From: Campylorhamphus procurvoides
Taxonomy: Eukaryota; Chordata; Aves; Passeriformes; Dendrocolaptidae
Direction: 5' to 3'
Assembly: GCA_013396655.1 (NCBI GenBank)
Contig: WBMV01008405.1
Location: forward strand, 434,911-498,910
DNA: 64,000 bases
Shown here: piece after piece, positions 63,831-64,000 of the stretch
Layout of the letters: each line of letters starts with the position of its first letter
How positions within the stretch are numbered: position 1 is the first letter of the stretch
Made by a program: the position numbers and the translations under genes
Notes under the pieces: model-generated
Databases searched by the model: none
What the model was told of the DNA's origin: nothing
The model's input: the letters and a program-made list of their open reading frames with translations, nothing else

Positions 63831-63980
63831 GGTCTGAACCACAGGCTGCAAGGGAACTTCTGCAGCACCTCCTCTTCCTTCTTCTTCACTGACCTTGGTG
63901 TCTGCAGAGATGTTTCTCTCACATCATTTCAATCTTCCCTTCAGCTGCAATTGCTCTTGTGCAGCAAATTTTTCCCTTTC

Positions 63981-63990
63981 TTAAATATGT
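63981..63990 (-). promoter_or_regulatory. TATA-like element of the LTR
   Basis: On the minus strand the word ACATATTTAA sits where this LTR family has its TATA-like promoter element. Whether this copy drives transcription cannot be judged. Confidence 0.4.
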
Positions 63991-64000
63991 TATCCCAGAG

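Larger units (their letters stand above)
63146..64000 (-). mobile_element. Avian endogenous retrovirus LTR, truncated by window edge
   Basis: I recognise this as a large LTR family common in songbird genomes, lying in minus orientation. Its 3' end is at about 63146, where the minus strand ends in CAGGGTCAACCCACCA, and it runs leftward from beyond 64000. A TATA-like word (minus CATATTTAAG, about 63981-63990) lies near the window edge, so the promoter side is only just included. Between about 63440 and 63830 the LTR is built of degenerate 45-49 bp units, each with a CTCCAG-type core on the plus strand. This copy also appears to lack the segment with the polyadenylation signal (see findings). 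No gag, pol or env sequence is present. The subfamily name is not assigned, and no target-site duplication can be checked. Confidence 0.8.

Overview
This window looks like nuclear DNA from a bird, most likely a passerine. It is AT-leaning and has no operon-like packing. Its recognisable elements are typical of songbird genomes: 3' ends of CR1 LINEs, a SINE with a tRNA-Ile-like head and a CR1 tail (TguSINE1 type), and a large avian endogenous-retrovirus LTR. The clade call rests on recognising these repeat families by eye. No database comparison was possible.

I find no protein-coding gene, rRNA, functional tRNA or CRISPR array. The longest open frames (174, 171, 170 and 161 codons) are close to what chance gives: a stop frequency of about 5-6 % per codon over six frames of 64 kb predicts a longest run near 150-160 codons. 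They mostly lie in GC-richer patches where several frames are open at once. The window is best read as intergenic or deep intronic DNA, possibly with undetected non-coding exons or enhancers.

Layout. 1-9540: ordinary unique sequence. 9541-10560: GC-richer patch with overlapping open frames, followed by the minus-strand SINE (10643-10779). 10780-27744: unique sequence with a GC-richer patch (15471-16330), T/G-rich tracts (near 14.7, 17.9 and 21.3 kb), a 170-codon frame (25170-25682) and a short hairpin (26886-26914). 27745-28405: three CR1 fragments of different age and orientation, followed by a perfect 33-bp tandem duplication (28431-28496). 28497-41310: mostly unique, with a 47-bp tandem duplication (31643-31736) and dinucleotide repeats (35.1 and 39.57 kb). 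41311-45074: two diverged direct copies of a repeat I cannot classify, 3.62 kb apart. 46963-47035: probable ancient CR1 tail. 52050-52564: the best CR1 3' end, keeping a broken C-terminal ORF2 remnant. 52565-63145: unique sequence with a weak exon candidate (61958-62218). 63146-64000: an ERV LTR on the minus strand, cut by the window edge.

Nothing here amounts to a new biological system. The items most worth checking are the unclassified two-copy repeat, the internally repetitive and partly deleted LTR, and the exon candidate near 62 kb.
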